64,000 nt of DNA from IGN2 sp964639955 (GTDB taxonomy: Bacteria > Bacteroidota > Ignavibacteria > Ignavibacteriales > Ignavibacteriaceae). Of this stretch, positions 1 through 8,716 are shown in pieces. The notes under the pieces were generated by a model that was given only the letters and a program-made list of their open reading frames with translations, ran no database searches and was not told the DNA's origin. Within the stretch, counting starts at the first letter, position 1. Each line of letters starts with the position of its first letter. The stretch lies in NCBI GenBank assembly GCA_964639955.1, contig CAZXGJ010000004.1, positions 51,943-115,942 on the forward strand. Reading direction: 5' to 3'. The position numbers and the translations under genes are program-made.

Positions 1-192
1 TTGGGCAGAAATAAATAAATCTTTTGCTGTTAGTATGTCCAGCGTCGGTATCAGCCCGATTGCATCGCTTTGATTGAAAAGCTTGCCCGAAATAACGGCA
101 GAAGAGTGAAATTCGGTTATGATATCGGGTGTTATGTTTAATTCTGAAAGGAATATTTTGGAGAAGATATTATCAGGCAGTAATAATTTCAT
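1..192 (-). CDS. Partial protein of unknown function (possibly MqnA-like / substrate-binding-like)
   Basis: The reading frame starts with ATG at 192 and stays open for 64 codons to the window edge, so the C-terminus is missing. The N-terminus reads MKLLLPDNIFSKIF and continues with 'SAVISGKLF' and 'AIGLIPTLDIL'. That layout loosely recalls the first lobe of MqnA/periplasmic-binding-like proteins, but the match is too weak for a function. It begins only 11 bases beyond the rplS terminator and has no visible Shine-Dalgarno sequence. It could be leaderless, start elsewhere, or depend on read-through. The open frame and protein-like composition support a gene; the function is a guess. Confidence 0.5.
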   Translation of the reverse strand, partial: MKLLLPDNIFSKIFLSELNITPDIITEFHSSAVISGKLFNQSDAIGLIPTLDILTAKDLFISAQ

Positions 193-202
193 ACAATAAA
201 TT

Positions 203-227
203 AAAAAAGCCGCCATTGAGCGGCTTT
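203..227 (-). terminator. Intrinsic terminator after rplS
   Basis: On the minus strand an AAAGCCGC / GCGGCTTT stem with a short TCAATG-type loop is followed directly by a run of T. It lies 10 bases beyond the rplS stop codon and should end the rpsP-rplS transcript. Confidence 0.85.
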
Positions 228-236
228 GAACATTTG

Positions 237-581
237 TTAATTAGATTTGTCTTTTATCCTAGCAGCTTTACCCGAGAGATTGCGCAGATAATAAAGCTTG
301 GCACGCCTTACATTTCCTTGCTTAATTATTTCGATTTTCGAAATCTTGGGTGAATTGAAATGAAATATTCTCTCAACGCCGACACCGCTCGAAATTTTTC
401 TAACTGTGAAAGTTTTGCTTAGCTCTGAACCGCGAACGCTGATTACATCCCCTTCAAAGGGCTGTATTCTTTCTTTATCGCCTTCAATAATGCTTACATA
501 AACTTTTATCCGATCACCCGGCTTAAAGTCAGGCAATTTCGATTCTTTATTGCCCGCCAGCAAATTATTTATTTTTTTCAT
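237..581 (-). CDS. rplS: 50S ribosomal protein L19
   Basis: A 114-residue protein matching L19 over its whole length. It has the 'FKPGDRIKVYVSIIEG' beta-barrel start, the 'QPFEGDVISVRG' segment, 'TFTVRKISSGVGVERIFHFNSP' split over two strands, and a basic C-terminal end 'RRAKLYYLRNLSGKAARI'. L19 sits at the 30S-50S interface. Length is normal for the family (about 115). It follows trmD by 11 bases in the conserved rpsP-khpA-rimM-trmD-rplS order and is closed by a strong terminator, so it is the last gene of that transcript. Confidence 0.97.
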   Translation of the reverse strand: MKKINNLLAGNKESKLPDFKPGDRIKVYVSIIEGDKERIQPFEGDVISVRGSELSKTFTVRKISSGVGVERIFHFNSPKISKIEIIKQGNVRRAKLYYLRNLSGKAARIKDKSN

Positions 582-592
582 TATATACTCCG

Positions 593-1267
593 CTAATTAT
601 TTAATTTGCGCCACTTTTCTGTTAAAATTTTTGATTGCTTTTCTTTCCACTCTTTTATTTTTTTTTCATTACCTGAGAGAAGAACTTCCGGTACTTTCAT
701 TCCTTTATAAACTGCAGGTCTCGTAAAATACGGCGCTTCAACAATTTCTCCATCCTGGAAAGAATCATTTAGTGCAGCTTCGCTGTCATTTAATACACCT
801 GGTAAAAGTCTTACTATTGCATCTATGATTACCAGTGCGGGCAGCTCACCACCCGTAAGAACAAAATTACCCAATGAAATTTCATCGGTAGCAAACCGCT
901 GCCTTACCCTGTCATCAATCTCTTTATAATGACCAGCAATAATTATTAAGTTATTGGCAAGTGAAAACCTGTTTGCCAGCTTCTGATTAAAAATTTTTCC
1001 TTTCGGCGTTGTAAAGATAATATGATTATAGTTACACTGCGATTGAAGAAATTCAATACATTCAAAGAACGGTTCGGGTTTTAGTACCATGCCAGGTCCG
1101 CCGCCAAAAGGTTTATCATCAATCTGTTTATGCTTGTCGCTGGAATAATCCCGCAGATTATGAATATTTATCTCCAGTTTCTTCTTCTCCTGTGCCCTTC
1201 CAATAATGCTTGTTTTCAATGGGCTTTCGAGCAACTCCGGAACAGCAGAAATTATATCAATCCTCAT
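593..1267 (-). CDS. trmD: tRNA (guanine-N1)-methyltransferase TrmD
   Basis: The enzyme methylates G37 at N1 in tRNAs using S-adenosylmethionine, which prevents +1 frameshifting. The 224-residue protein starts 'MRIDIISAVPELL'. It shows the SPOUT trefoil-knot signatures 'FGGGPGMVLKPEPFF', 'IIIAGHYKEIDDRV' and 'LGNFVLTGGELPALV', and the C-terminal 'YFTRPAVYKGMKVPEVL' and 'GNEKKIKEWK' helical domain. Its ATG overlaps the rimM stop codon (TAATG), so the two are translationally coupled, as in many bacteria. Confidence 0.97.
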   Translation of the reverse strand: MRIDIISAVPELLESPLKTSIIGRAQEKKKLEINIHNLRDYSSDKHKQIDDKPFGGGPGMVLKPEPFFECIEFLQSQCNYNHIIFTTPKGKIFNQKLANRFSLANNLIIIAGHYKEIDDRVRQRFATDEISLGNFVLTGGELPALVIIDAIVRLLPGVLNDSEAALNDSFQDGEIVEAPYFTRPAVYKGMKVPEVLLSGNEKKIKEWKEKQSKILTEKWRKLNN

Positions 1268-1776
1268 TATTCTGTTTCAAAAAAATCTTTACCAACCTTC
1301 AGGGATATTTCTCTCTTTTCAGGTTCAATCTTTTCAATAAATTGAAGAACGAAAGGGATCATCATTTCCAAACCATCTTTTGTTTCAATTACCATTACAT
1401 CATTTGCCGGCAGCTTAAGCACATCTTTTACAACCCCAAGAATTTCTTGTTTACTAAAGACTTTCAGACCGATAAGATCGTGAATGAAAAAATGTTTTTC
1501 AGGCAATTTTATAAGATCTTTACCATCTATATACATCTTTTTGCCTGAAAGCACCCGGCAATCTCTCAGGCTATCAAAGTTTAAGAATTTAAATAAGAAT
1601 TTTTTTTTAAATTCTTTTACTTCTTCTACCTGAAATAATTTCTTCAAACCCCAAAAGTCAATATAAACCTCTTTCAACTTAAGCAGATGCTTTGGAAAAT
1701 CTGACAAGGGATTTATCCGGATAAATCCTTTGCTGCCCGCAGGCTGCTTAATTTCAGCAATCAGGTAATAATCCAC
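1267..1776 (-). CDS. rimM: Ribosome maturation factor RimM
   Basis: RimM binds S19 and assists maturation of the 30S head. The 169-residue product has the usual two parts: an N-terminal RimM barrel (YYLIAEIKQPAGSKGFI, then 'FDSLRDCRVLSGKKMYID') and a C-terminal PRC-barrel ('HDLIGLKVFSKQEILGVV', 'VMVIETKDGLEMMIPFV'). The typical 'G..GT.GxxG' N-terminal glycine pattern is reduced to 'QPAGSKGFIRI', within family variation. It lies 17 bases after khpA and its stop overlaps the trmD start. Confidence 0.93.
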   Translation of the reverse strand: MDYYLIAEIKQPAGSKGFIRINPLSDFPKHLLKLKEVYIDFWGLKKLFQVEEVKEFKKKFLFKFLNFDSLRDCRVLSGKKMYIDGKDLIKLPEKHFFIHDLIGLKVFSKQEILGVVKDVLKLPANDVMVIETKDGLEMMIPFVLQFIEKIEPEKREISLKVGKDFFETE

Positions 1777-1793
1777 AAAAATAAAGCAAAAGA

Positions 1794-2027
1794 CTAATCA
1801 ACAATTTCTAAAACTGCGCGCTTTCCATGTTTGGCAGCCACTGCTGTAAGAAGTGTTCGCATTGCCTGTGCCGTTTTACCCTGCTTGCCTATAACTTTTC
1901 CAACATCTTCGGGTTTAACTTTAAGTGAGAGCAGAATTTTTTTGTCCTCCTGAATTTTTTCTGCGATCTCCACACCTTCTGGAAAATCAACCAGGTGTTT
2001 GGCAATAAATTCAATGAACTCTTTCAT
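1794..2027 (-). CDS. khpA: KH-domain RNA-binding protein KhpA
   Basis: A small single KH-domain RNA-binding protein (77 residues from the chosen start) in the conserved slot between rpsP and rimM. The frame is open to an upstream ATG at 2060. However, an AGAGGAGG Shine-Dalgarno sequence sits just before the ATG at 2027, giving 'MKEFIEFIAKHLVDFPEGV', the usual KhpA start and length. The KH signature GxxG is present in 'VGKVIGKQGKTAQAMRTLL' near residues 45-63. KhpA homologues work with KhpB on RNA and cell-division control in Gram-positives; the role here is inferred from family. Confidence 0.92.
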   Translation of the reverse strand: MKEFIEFIAKHLVDFPEGVEIAEKIQEDKKILLSLKVKPEDVGKVIGKQGKTAQAMRTLLTAVAAKHGKRAVLEIVD

Positions 2028-2109
2028 TTTAAGAGCCTCCTCTTTTAGCGCTGAGAGCAATATAAAGAATTAAAGTACAGAATTTTGCGGATAAATATCC
2101 TGCTTACTT

Positions 2110-2589
2110 TTATTCAGAAGCAGCGCTATTTTCTTCTGCTGTACTCTTTTCTGTGATTCCCACTTCACCGGAAACTTCAGCCGTCTTCTTTTCGATATCT
2201 GCTGAAGCTTTATCCTCTGCTTTTTTCTTTTTGGCAGATTTTTTTTCAAGCTTTTTCTTGCTGGTGGCTTCCTTCATTTTTTGCCATTCATCAATTTCAG
2301 CTTTTATTTTTTCCTCATCGAGACCTTTTGACATCAGCTCTTTTTGAAGCGTAATGCCTTTTTGTCTTAAAAGACTTTTTACGGTATCAGTCGGCTGAGC
2401 ACCAACATTTAACCAGTAAAAAACTCTGTCTTCTTTCAAGTCTATAGTATGAGGATTTGTAAGAGGATTATATAAGCCAACAGCTTCCAGAAATTTACCA
2501 TCGCGAGGTGATCTTGCATCAGCGGCAACCAGTTTATAAACGGGCTGCTTTTTTTTACCGATTCTTCGCAGTCTTAACTTTACAGCCAA
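2110..2589 (-). CDS. rpsP: 30S ribosomal protein S16 with long charged tail
   Basis: The first 80 or so residues are S16 ('MAVKLRLRRIGKKKQPVYKL', 'ADARSPRDGKFLEAVGLYNP', 'YWLNVGAQPTDTVKSLL'). The remaining 75 residues or so are an extension very rich in Lys, Glu and Ala ('KKKLEKKSAKKKKAEDKASA', then a more acidic end). S16 from Proteobacteria is usually about 80-90 residues; tails of this kind are seen in Bacteroidota and Chlorobi relatives. It follows ffh by 31 bases and heads the ribosomal-protein and tRNA-modification cluster. Confidence 0.96.
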   Translation of the reverse strand: MAVKLRLRRIGKKKQPVYKLVAADARSPRDGKFLEAVGLYNPLTNPHTIDLKEDRVFYWLNVGAQPTDTVKSLLRQKGITLQKELMSKGLDEEKIKAEIDEWQKMKEATSKKKLEKKSAKKKKAEDKASADIEKKTAEVSGEVGITEKSTAEENSAASE

Positions 2590-2620
2590 ATTATTTTAAC
2601 CTCCAGGTTTGTTCAATTAA

Positions 2621-3949
2621 TCAGTTTAACTTAAAATTTTTTAAAGATGCATTTGAAAAACCACCTTTAGAGGAAAGTCTTCCAATCATCTTTTGCATTT
2701 CAGAAAATTGCTTTATCATCCGGTTTACATCCTGTACTGAAGTTCCGCTGCCTCTTGCAATTCTCTTCCTCCTGCTTCCGTTCAATATCTTAGGATTTTC
2801 TCTTTCTCTTGCAGTCATAGAATTAATGATAGCTTCAACTTTTATTAAAGCTCTGTCATCTACCTGAGCATTACGGATCTGCGAACTAATGCCCGGAATC
2901 ATTCCTAACAAGGAAGATAAAGAACCCATTTTCTTGATTACTTTAATTTGCTTAAGAAAATCATCAAAATCAAATTTATTTTTTCTTAACTTCTCCTGCA
3001 GTTTTTCTGTTTCGCGCTCGTCAAAGCTTTCCTGTGCCTTTTCTACAAGTGAAATTACGTCTCCTTTTCCAAGTATTCTTGAAGCAAGGCGATCCGGATG
3101 AAAAATTTCCAATGAATCCAGCTTTTCACCATTACTTACGAATTTAATGGGTTTTCCAACCACGGCTCTGATAGACAAAGCCGCACCACCTCTTGCATCG
3201 CCATCTAGTTTTGTGAGAACTATTCCATCAAAATCGACCGTATCGTTGAATATTTTAGCTGAATTAACTGCATCCTGCCCGGTCATAGAATCAACTACAA
3301 ACAAAATTTCAGTTGGATTAACCATTTTTTTTATTTCGGCTGCTTCTTTCATCATATCTTCATCAATGTGCAGTCTGCCTGCGGTATCAAAAATCAAAGT
3401 GTCAAATTTCTTAGCTTTGGCAAATTCCAGTGCTTCGGCAACAGTCTTTAAAGCATCGGGCTGTTCGATAGAAAAAACAGGTACATCTATTTTCAGGGCT
3501 AATTGCTTAAGCTGTTCTATTGCTGCCGGGCGGTAAACGTCCGCAGCAACAAGCATTATTTTTCTTCGGTTTCCTTTCAATCTTTTTGCCAGCTTTGCGC
3601 AGAACGTAGTTTTTCCCGAACCTTGCAGACCAACAGCCATAATAGTTGTAACTCCGGAAGCATTCAGCTTTAATTCGTTACTTTTTGAACCAAGCAGAAC
3701 AACCAGCTCATCAAAAATAATTTTTGTTATAAGCTGCCCCGGGGAAATAGAAGCCAAAACTTCTTTCCCTAAAGATCTTTGAGTTACGCTTTCAATAAAT
3801 TCTTTGGCAACTTTGTAGTTCACATCGGCATCGAGAAGAAGGCGGCGGATATCGCGTAAAGTATCCGATATATTCTTCTCGGTTAATTTGCCCTGACCGG
3901 TTATCTTTTTAAGTGCGGTCTCTAATTTTACAGATAGATCTTCGAACAT
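2621..3949 (-). CDS. ffh: Signal recognition particle protein Ffh (SRP54)
   Basis: The GTPase of the signal recognition particle, which targets nascent membrane proteins to FtsY and SecYEG. The 442 residues comprise the N domain (1-95), the G domain with P-loop 'GLQGSGKT' (107-114), 'DTAGRLHIDEDMM' and 'TKLDGDARGGAALSI', and the M domain with 'RIARGSGTSVQDVNRMIKQF' and methionine-rich helices. Length is normal. It lies 42 bases from atpG on the same strand and just ahead of rpsP, so it may be transcribed with either. Confidence 0.97.
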   Translation of the reverse strand: MFEDLSVKLETALKKITGQGKLTEKNISDTLRDIRRLLLDADVNYKVAKEFIESVTQRSLGKEVLASISPGQLITKIIFDELVVLLGSKSNELKLNASGVTTIMAVGLQGSGKTTFCAKLAKRLKGNRRKIMLVAADVYRPAAIEQLKQLALKIDVPVFSIEQPDALKTVAEALEFAKAKKFDTLIFDTAGRLHIDEDMMKEAAEIKKMVNPTEILFVVDSMTGQDAVNSAKIFNDTVDFDGIVLTKLDGDARGGAALSIRAVVGKPIKFVSNGEKLDSLEIFHPDRLASRILGKGDVISLVEKAQESFDERETEKLQEKLRKNKFDFDDFLKQIKVIKKMGSLSSLLGMIPGISSQIRNAQVDDRALIKVEAIINSMTARERENPKILNGSRRKRIARGSGTSVQDVNRMIKQFSEMQKMIGRLSSKGGFSNASLKNFKLN

Positions 3950-3991
3950 AGGAATAACAACTGATTATTACCGAACCCGGGATGATGAATG

Positions 3992-4873
3992 CTATGAACT
4001 GGCTTTTAGTGCGTTGGCACCGGAAACAATTTCCAGAATTTCTTTTGTAATAGAAGCCTGACGTTCTTTGTTATAAGTAATATTTAGCGTTCTGATCAAT
4101 TCCTGTGCATTGGTAGTGGCGTTATCCATCGCGGTCATCCGGGCTCCCAGTTCTGCAGCATTCGATTCTAAAAGGATTTTCCAGAATTGTGCTTTTAAAT
4201 ACTTTGGTAAGAGATAGCTTACTATTGATTTCTGATCCGGTTCCATAATAAAATTATCGGGATTCAGCTTTTTATTCTCCGTCGATTTTTCAAGTGGAAT
4301 CGGTAAAATCTGTTCTACAACAATTTTTTGCTGAACAAGAGAAACAAAGCGGTTATAAATCACAACAACTTTTTGGAACTCTTCATTTTCAAATCCTGCT
4401 AAAACCTGTTTATAAATCTGCAGAGCCGAATTTATTTCAAGTGAAGAGAACAATCCGGTGGTAAATCCAAAAACTTCAAATTCTCTCCTGTTAAAATAAT
4501 CCGCCGCCTTTTTACCAACGGCGTATAAGCAAGCTTGCAGATCGTTATTTTTTAATTCTTCGGTCAGATATCTTACAGTTTCTTTTAATATGTTAGTATT
4601 GAAAGCGCCGCAAAGTCCTCTATCGGCAGTGACAACGATTATGCAAACCTTTGATATTTTTTTATTTGCAAGGTAAGGGTTAGTTAAAATATCATTTTCA
4701 GTAACAAGGTGTGAAACCAGCCCGGAAATTTTAGCTGCAAAAGGGCGGGCGTTTACAATGCGCTGCTGTGCACGCCGTAGTTTAGCCGTGGCAACCATCT
4801 TCATTGCTTTGGTAATTTTTTGAGTGTTTTTTACACCTACAATTCTTCTTTTTATATCACGTAATGTAGCCAC
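3992..4873 (-). CDS. atpG: F-type ATP synthase gamma subunit
   Basis: The central rotor shaft of F1, coupling c-ring rotation to catalysis. The 293 residues start 'MATLRDIKRRIVGVKNTQKI' and end in 'NNATTNAQELIRTLNITYNK'-like sequence followed by 'RQASITKEILEIVSGANAL', the conserved terminal helices of the coiled coil. 'ITADRGLCGAFN' is present as 'VTADRGLCGAFNTNI'. It is the last gene of the ATP synthase run here: the expected atpD (beta) and atpC (epsilon) do not follow, and ffh comes next. Confidence 0.97.
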   Translation of the reverse strand: MATLRDIKRRIVGVKNTQKITKAMKMVATAKLRRAQQRIVNARPFAAKISGLVSHLVTENDILTNPYLANKKISKVCIIVVTADRGLCGAFNTNILKETVRYLTEELKNNDLQACLYAVGKKAADYFNRREFEVFGFTTGLFSSLEINSALQIYKQVLAGFENEEFQKVVVIYNRFVSLVQQKIVVEQILPIPLEKSTENKKLNPDNFIMEPDQKSIVSYLLPKYLKAQFWKILLESNAAELGARMTAMDNATTNAQELIRTLNITYNKERQASITKEILEIVSGANALKASS

Positions 4874-4889
4874 AATAATTCAGCAGTTG

Positions 4890-6440
4890 TTAAGCACTCT
4901 TCTTAAATACTTTCAAAAATTCTTCACCAGCCTTTATAATTTTACTTTCGAGCTCATCTGAGATTGCTTTCTCCTTTTTGAGCGTTTCGAAAATATCTTT
5001 GTGCTTTACTTCAAAATATTCTAATGCTTCTTTTTCAAATCTTTTTATATCGGCAACAGGGATCGATTCCATAAATCCTCTTGTACCAAGAAAGATGCTT
5101 ATAATTTGTTTTTCAACCGGAACGGGCGCATACTGCCCCTGCTTTAACAGCTCAACCAATCTTGAACCCTTGGCTAATGTTTTTTGTGTAGCCTGGTCAA
5201 GGTCGGAGCCAAACTTGGCGAAGGCTTCGAGTTCTCTGTACTGAGCAAGATCGAGCTTAAGAGTGCCTGCAACTTTCTTCATCGCTTTGTTTTGAGCATT
5301 ACCTCCAACGCGTGAAACCGATATACCAACATTTATCGCTGGCCTTACACCTGCATTAAATAAACTTGATTCGAGATAAATCTGTCCGTCTGTAATGGAG
5401 ATTACATTTGTCGGAATATAAGCAGAAACATCACCCTGCTGAGTTTCAATAATAGGTAAAGCCGTAAGACTTCCGCCGCCAAGGCTCTCACTTAATTTTG
5501 AAGCTCTCTCAAGAAGGCGGGAATGTAAATAAAAAACATCGCCCGGAAATGCTTCCCTGCCAGGAGGTCTTCTGAGCAGCAGCGAAAGCTCGCGATAAGC
5601 AGCAGCTTGCTTTGAAAGATCATCATAAATAACCAGCGAATGTTTTCCGTTATCTCTGAAAAACTCACCGAGTGTAGCACCGGAATAAGGGGCAATATAT
5701 TGCAGCGGTGCCGGCTCCCATGCAGAGGCAGTTACAACTGTAGTATATTCCATTGCTCCTTCTTCCTGAAGTTTTGCAACTACCTGAGCTACGGTTGAGC
5801 TTTTTTGACCAACTGCCACATAAATACAATATACCGGTGCAATGCCAAGTCTTTTTGCTTCTTCCGAATGAGTATATTTCTGATTGATGATAGCATCAAT
5901 AGCAACAGCAGTTTTTCCTGTTTGCCTGTCGCCAATAATAAGCTCTCTCTGCCCTCTTCCAATCGGAATCATAGCATCAACGGCAACTATACCGGTTTGT
6001 AAAGGTTCTTTAACCGGCTGCCTTTGTATTACACCGAGAGCCTTTCTCTCGATTGGTAAAAACTTATTAGAATTTATCGCACCTTTGCCGTCGATTGGTT
6101 TGCCCAGCGGATTTACAACACGTCCCAGCAGTTCTTCGCCAACAGGAATTGATGCAACTCGTTTAGTTCGTTTGACTGTATCGCCTTCTTTAACCAGAGA
6201 GCTCTCACCGAAAAGAACGCAGCCAACGCTGTCTTCATCAAGATTTAGAACCATCCCGATAACATTATTAGGAAATTCAACGAGCTCGCTTGCCATAACT
6301 TTACCTAAACCGTAAACACGGGCAATGCCGTCACCCACCTGCAGCACAGTACCGACATCATAAATGTCAATTTCACTTTCGTAACCCGAAAGCTGTCTCC
6401 TTAATATTGCTGATATTTCATCTGGTCTAACTTCTGCCAT
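4890..6440 (-). CDS. atpA: F-type ATP synthase alpha subunit
   Basis: Non-catalytic nucleotide-binding subunit of F1. The 516-residue protein has the N-terminal barrel ('VLQVGDGIARVYGLGKVMA'), the P-loop 'GDRQTGKT' (about residues 169-176), and 'SRVGGNAQNKAMKK' carrying the arginine that reaches into the catalytic site. The C-terminal helical domain is complete. It lies 16 bases upstream of atpG and 26 bases downstream of atpH in one transcript. Confidence 0.98.
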   Translation of the reverse strand: MAEVRPDEISAILRRQLSGYESEIDIYDVGTVLQVGDGIARVYGLGKVMASELVEFPNNVIGMVLNLDEDSVGCVLFGESSLVKEGDTVKRTKRVASIPVGEELLGRVVNPLGKPIDGKGAINSNKFLPIERKALGVIQRQPVKEPLQTGIVAVDAMIPIGRGQRELIIGDRQTGKTAVAIDAIINQKYTHSEEAKRLGIAPVYCIYVAVGQKSSTVAQVVAKLQEEGAMEYTTVVTASAWEPAPLQYIAPYSGATLGEFFRDNGKHSLVIYDDLSKQAAAYRELSLLLRRPPGREAFPGDVFYLHSRLLERASKLSESLGGGSLTALPIIETQQGDVSAYIPTNVISITDGQIYLESSLFNAGVRPAINVGISVSRVGGNAQNKAMKKVAGTLKLDLAQYRELEAFAKFGSDLDQATQKTLAKGSRLVELLKQGQYAPVPVEKQIISIFLGTRGFMESIPVADIKRFEKEALEYFEVKHKDIFETLKKEKAISDELESKIIKAGEEFLKVFKKSA

Positions 6441-6466
6441 TATTCTTCCCTTTTAAATCTTTTATT

Positions 6467-7021
6467 TTAATTAAGCGAAATGCCGCCTGCGAGAAATTGT
6501 TTTTTTAATAATTCGAGCTGATGCTTAACCGAAGCATCGAACATAGTATCACCGGCTTTGGCAATGAACCCTCCGAGCAGGGCTTTATCAACAGTAAGAC
6601 TTAATCTTACTTTTTTATTTAATATTTCTTCAAGCTTTTTCTGTAACAAAGAAATCTGAACATCCGAAAATTTAAATGATGTGATTACGTTTACCCTTGC
6701 AATTCCAAGATGTTCATCCCGAAGCTCTAAAAACCTTGCAGCTATAGAATCAAGCAGGTTTTCTCTTTTCTTCTCGATAACAAAGCTCAGAAATTTAACA
6801 GAGTCTTCGTCGAACCTTGAGCTAAAAATTTCTTTTAATATATTATTTTTAGTTTCGGGTTTTATAACAGGGTTTTCGAGCATCAGCTTAAGATCTCTGC
6901 TTTCTTTAAGTGACTCCGCAAGCAAAACCATATCGGAAGAAACTTTATCGAGTTTATTCTTTTCAATTGCAGTTTCTAAAAGTGAAGTTGCATACCTGTG
7001 AGAAACTTTAAGATCACTCAT
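6467..7021 (-). CDS. atpH: F-type ATP synthase delta subunit
   Basis: Delta (OSCP-type) subunit that links the peripheral stalk to the top of F1. The 184 residues show the N-terminal six-helix bundle ('SHRYATSLLETAIEKNKLD') and the conserved C-terminal pattern 'VDKALLGGFIAKAGDTMFDA' followed by 'SVKHQLELLKKQF'. Length is normal. It is separated from atpF by 2 bases, consistent with coupling. Confidence 0.95.
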   Translation of the reverse strand: MSDLKVSHRYATSLLETAIEKNKLDKVSSDMVLLAESLKESRDLKLMLENPVIKPETKNNILKEIFSSRFDEDSVKFLSFVIEKKRENLLDSIAARFLELRDEHLGIARVNVITSFKFSDVQISLLQKKLEEILNKKVRLSLTVDKALLGGFIAKAGDTMFDASVKHQLELLKKQFLAGGISLN

Positions 7022-7023
7022 AA

Positions 7024-7563
7024 TTAATTCTTTGATACTTCATTAAGATATTTCTCGACCAATTTTTTATTCTTCTCTTCATCAAGCGTTTCTTTGATTA
7101 TCTTTTCAGCAGCATTAACAGCTAATTCTGCAATTTGTTCTTTCAACTCTTCGAAAGCAGCGTCCTTTTTTCTCCGGATTTCTTCACCGGCATCATCAAT
7201 TAATTTTTTAGCCTGTTCTTTGCTTTCTTTTATCAATTGATCTTTCAAAGAATCAGCATAAGCACGGCTTTGTTCAATGATTTTTTTAGATTCTTCTTCT
7301 GCCTTAGCGAGATTAGCCTGGTTTGCTTCCAAAATTTTCTTTGCTTCTTCTTTAGCATTTTCGGCCTGCTCGAGGGAATTTTTAATCTCCTTTTCACGTT
7401 TGTCGAGTGCTTCGAGAATAGGCTTCCAGGCAACTTTTTTAAGAATAATGAGAAGAAGTACGAATGTAACCACAGTCCAGATCATCAGGCCCGGGTTTAC
7501 ATCCAGCAAACCTCCACCGCCGCCTTCGGATGCAATTACAGCAAATAGTAATTCACCAATCAT
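7024..7563 (-). CDS. atpF: F-type ATP synthase b subunit
   Basis: Peripheral-stalk subunit. The 179 residues have one membrane helix near residues 28-44 ('LMIWTVVTFVLLLIILKKVA') followed by a long, highly charged coiled coil (Lys/Glu/Ala-rich, about residues 50-165) and 'AEKIIKETLDEEKNKKLVEK' near the end. A short glycine-rich stretch (five Gly) precedes the membrane helix. It lies between atpE and atpH. There is only one b-type gene, so the stalk is probably a homodimer. Confidence 0.95.
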   Translation of the reverse strand: MIGELLFAVIASEGGGGGLLDVNPGLMIWTVVTFVLLLIILKKVAWKPILEALDKREKEIKNSLEQAENAKEEAKKILEANQANLAKAEEESKKIIEQSRAYADSLKDQLIKESKEQAKKLIDDAGEEIRRKKDAAFEELKEQIAELAVNAAEKIIKETLDEEKNKKLVEKYLNEVSKN

Positions 7564-7602
7564 TATTTTCCTTTAAAGAATATATTTTAAGAATAAACCG
7601 GT

Positions 7603-7824
7603 TTATGCTTTTAAAGCAAGCAGGATGCAAATAACCAGCCCGAAGAAGGACATACCTTCTATCAAAGCTGCAGCAATAATCATTGAGGTTCTGATTGCAC
7701 CGGCAGCTTCGGGTTGCCTGCCGCTTGCATCCATAGCAGAACTGGCAAGTTTGCCAATGCCAAGCCCGCCCCCAATAACTACCAGACCGGCTCCTAAACC
7801 TGCTGCTAACCATGCTAAATCCAT
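7603..7824 (-). CDS. atpE: F-type ATP synthase c subunit (proteolipid)
   Basis: The 73-residue hairpin of two membrane helices that forms the rotor ring. Helix 1 has the glycine repeat 'GAGLVVIGGGLGIGKL', the polar loop is 'GRQPEA', and the ion-binding carboxylate is Glu56 in 'AALIEGMSFFGL'. The Ser/Thr next to the Glu and the Gln in helix 1 that mark sodium-binding rings are absent, so proton coupling is the better inference. It is preceded by an AAAGGAGA ribosome-binding site and followed by atpF. Confidence 0.97.
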   Translation of the reverse strand: MDLAWLAAGLGAGLVVIGGGLGIGKLASSAMDASGRQPEAAGAIRTSMIIAAALIEGMSFFGLVICILLALKA

Positions 7825-7864
7825 TTAATTTCTCCTTTTATTTTTTTTGAATAGATATTGTTCT

Positions 7865-8716
7865 TTAATGTTCCTGATGAACAGCCATTCCTATAAATAA
7901 GGAAGTTAACATTGTAAAAATATATGCCTGTATAAGGGCAACAAGAATTTCCAGTAAATAAATAAATACTGCAAAAGCTATAGACACCGGGGCAATGAAC
8001 AATGTGCCCATAAAAAATATTAGCCCGAGTAATGCAAGAATTACAGTATGCCCGGCAATCATGTTTGCAAAAAGTCGTATTGCCAATGCAAATGGTTTGG
8101 TAAACAGACCGAGGATTTCTACGGGAATCATTAAAGGTAACAGCCACATCGGAATTCCGTGGGGTACTAATCCTTTAAAGTATCCGAAAAATCCGTTTTG
8201 CCTGATGCCTCCAAGTTGGATCATAAGAAAAGATAAGATTGCCAGTGAAGCAGTAACCGCAATATTGCTTGTGAATGTTGCGGAAAAAGGAATCAGACCC
8301 AAAAAGTTTCCGAACAAAATAAAAAAGAATAAAGTTAACAGATAAGGAAGATATATTTGGTAACTTTTCCCCAAAGTCGGTTCTGCAATTTCATCCCTAA
8401 CGAAAATTATTAAAACCTCAAAGAAATTTGACAGACGTTTAGGAATAAGCGATGATTTATATTGCCGGGAAACAGTGATAAAAGTTATTATAACTAACAG
8501 AGCCGCCAACCACATAAAGATAACATGTTTTGTTGGGGTAATATTAATTCCAAAAACAGGGGGAAGTTCAGGAATTTGAACGTAACCTAAGAACGGTAAT
8601 TCTATCTCTTTTCCATCCATAACGTGGTGAAGAATCCACCCGCTGCCGGTATCACCGGAATGCTGCAGTGAGTCTGTAGTCGTAGTCAGGGTATCGGCAA
8701 TAGTGTCAGTGTTCAA
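7865..8716 (-). CDS. atpB: F-type ATP synthase a subunit
   Basis: Membrane stator subunit forming the proton half-channels. The 283 residues have an N-terminal extension of about 60 residues, then about five membrane helices. The essential arginine is in 'LAIRLFANMIAGHTVIL', and 'LEILVALIQAYIFTMLTSLF' forms the last helix. The start chosen is TTG at 8716, overlapping the end of the upstream AtpI-like gene by 11 bases. The next in-frame Met is about 32 codons on, so the precise start is uncertain. Confidence 0.95.
   Translation of the reverse strand: MNTDTIADTLTTTTDSLQHSGDTGSGWILHHVMDGKEIELPFLGYVQIPELPPVFGINITPTKHVIFMWLAALLVIITFITVSRQYKSSLIPKRLSNFFEVLIIFVRDEIAEPTLGKSYQIYLPYLLTLFFFILFGNFLGLIPFSATFTSNIAVTASLAILSFLMIQLGGIRQNGFFGYFKGLVPHGIPMWLLPLMIPVEILGLFTKPFALAIRLFANMIAGHTVILALLGLIFFMGTLFIAPVSIAFAVFIYLLEILVALIQAYIFTMLTSLFIGMAVHQEH

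Noticed and set aside
7603..7824. Sodium-binding type c subunit
   Set aside because: The residues after Glu56 (Gly-Met-Ser) and in helix 1 do not give the Gln/Ser/Thr sodium ligands, so a proton ring is more likely.
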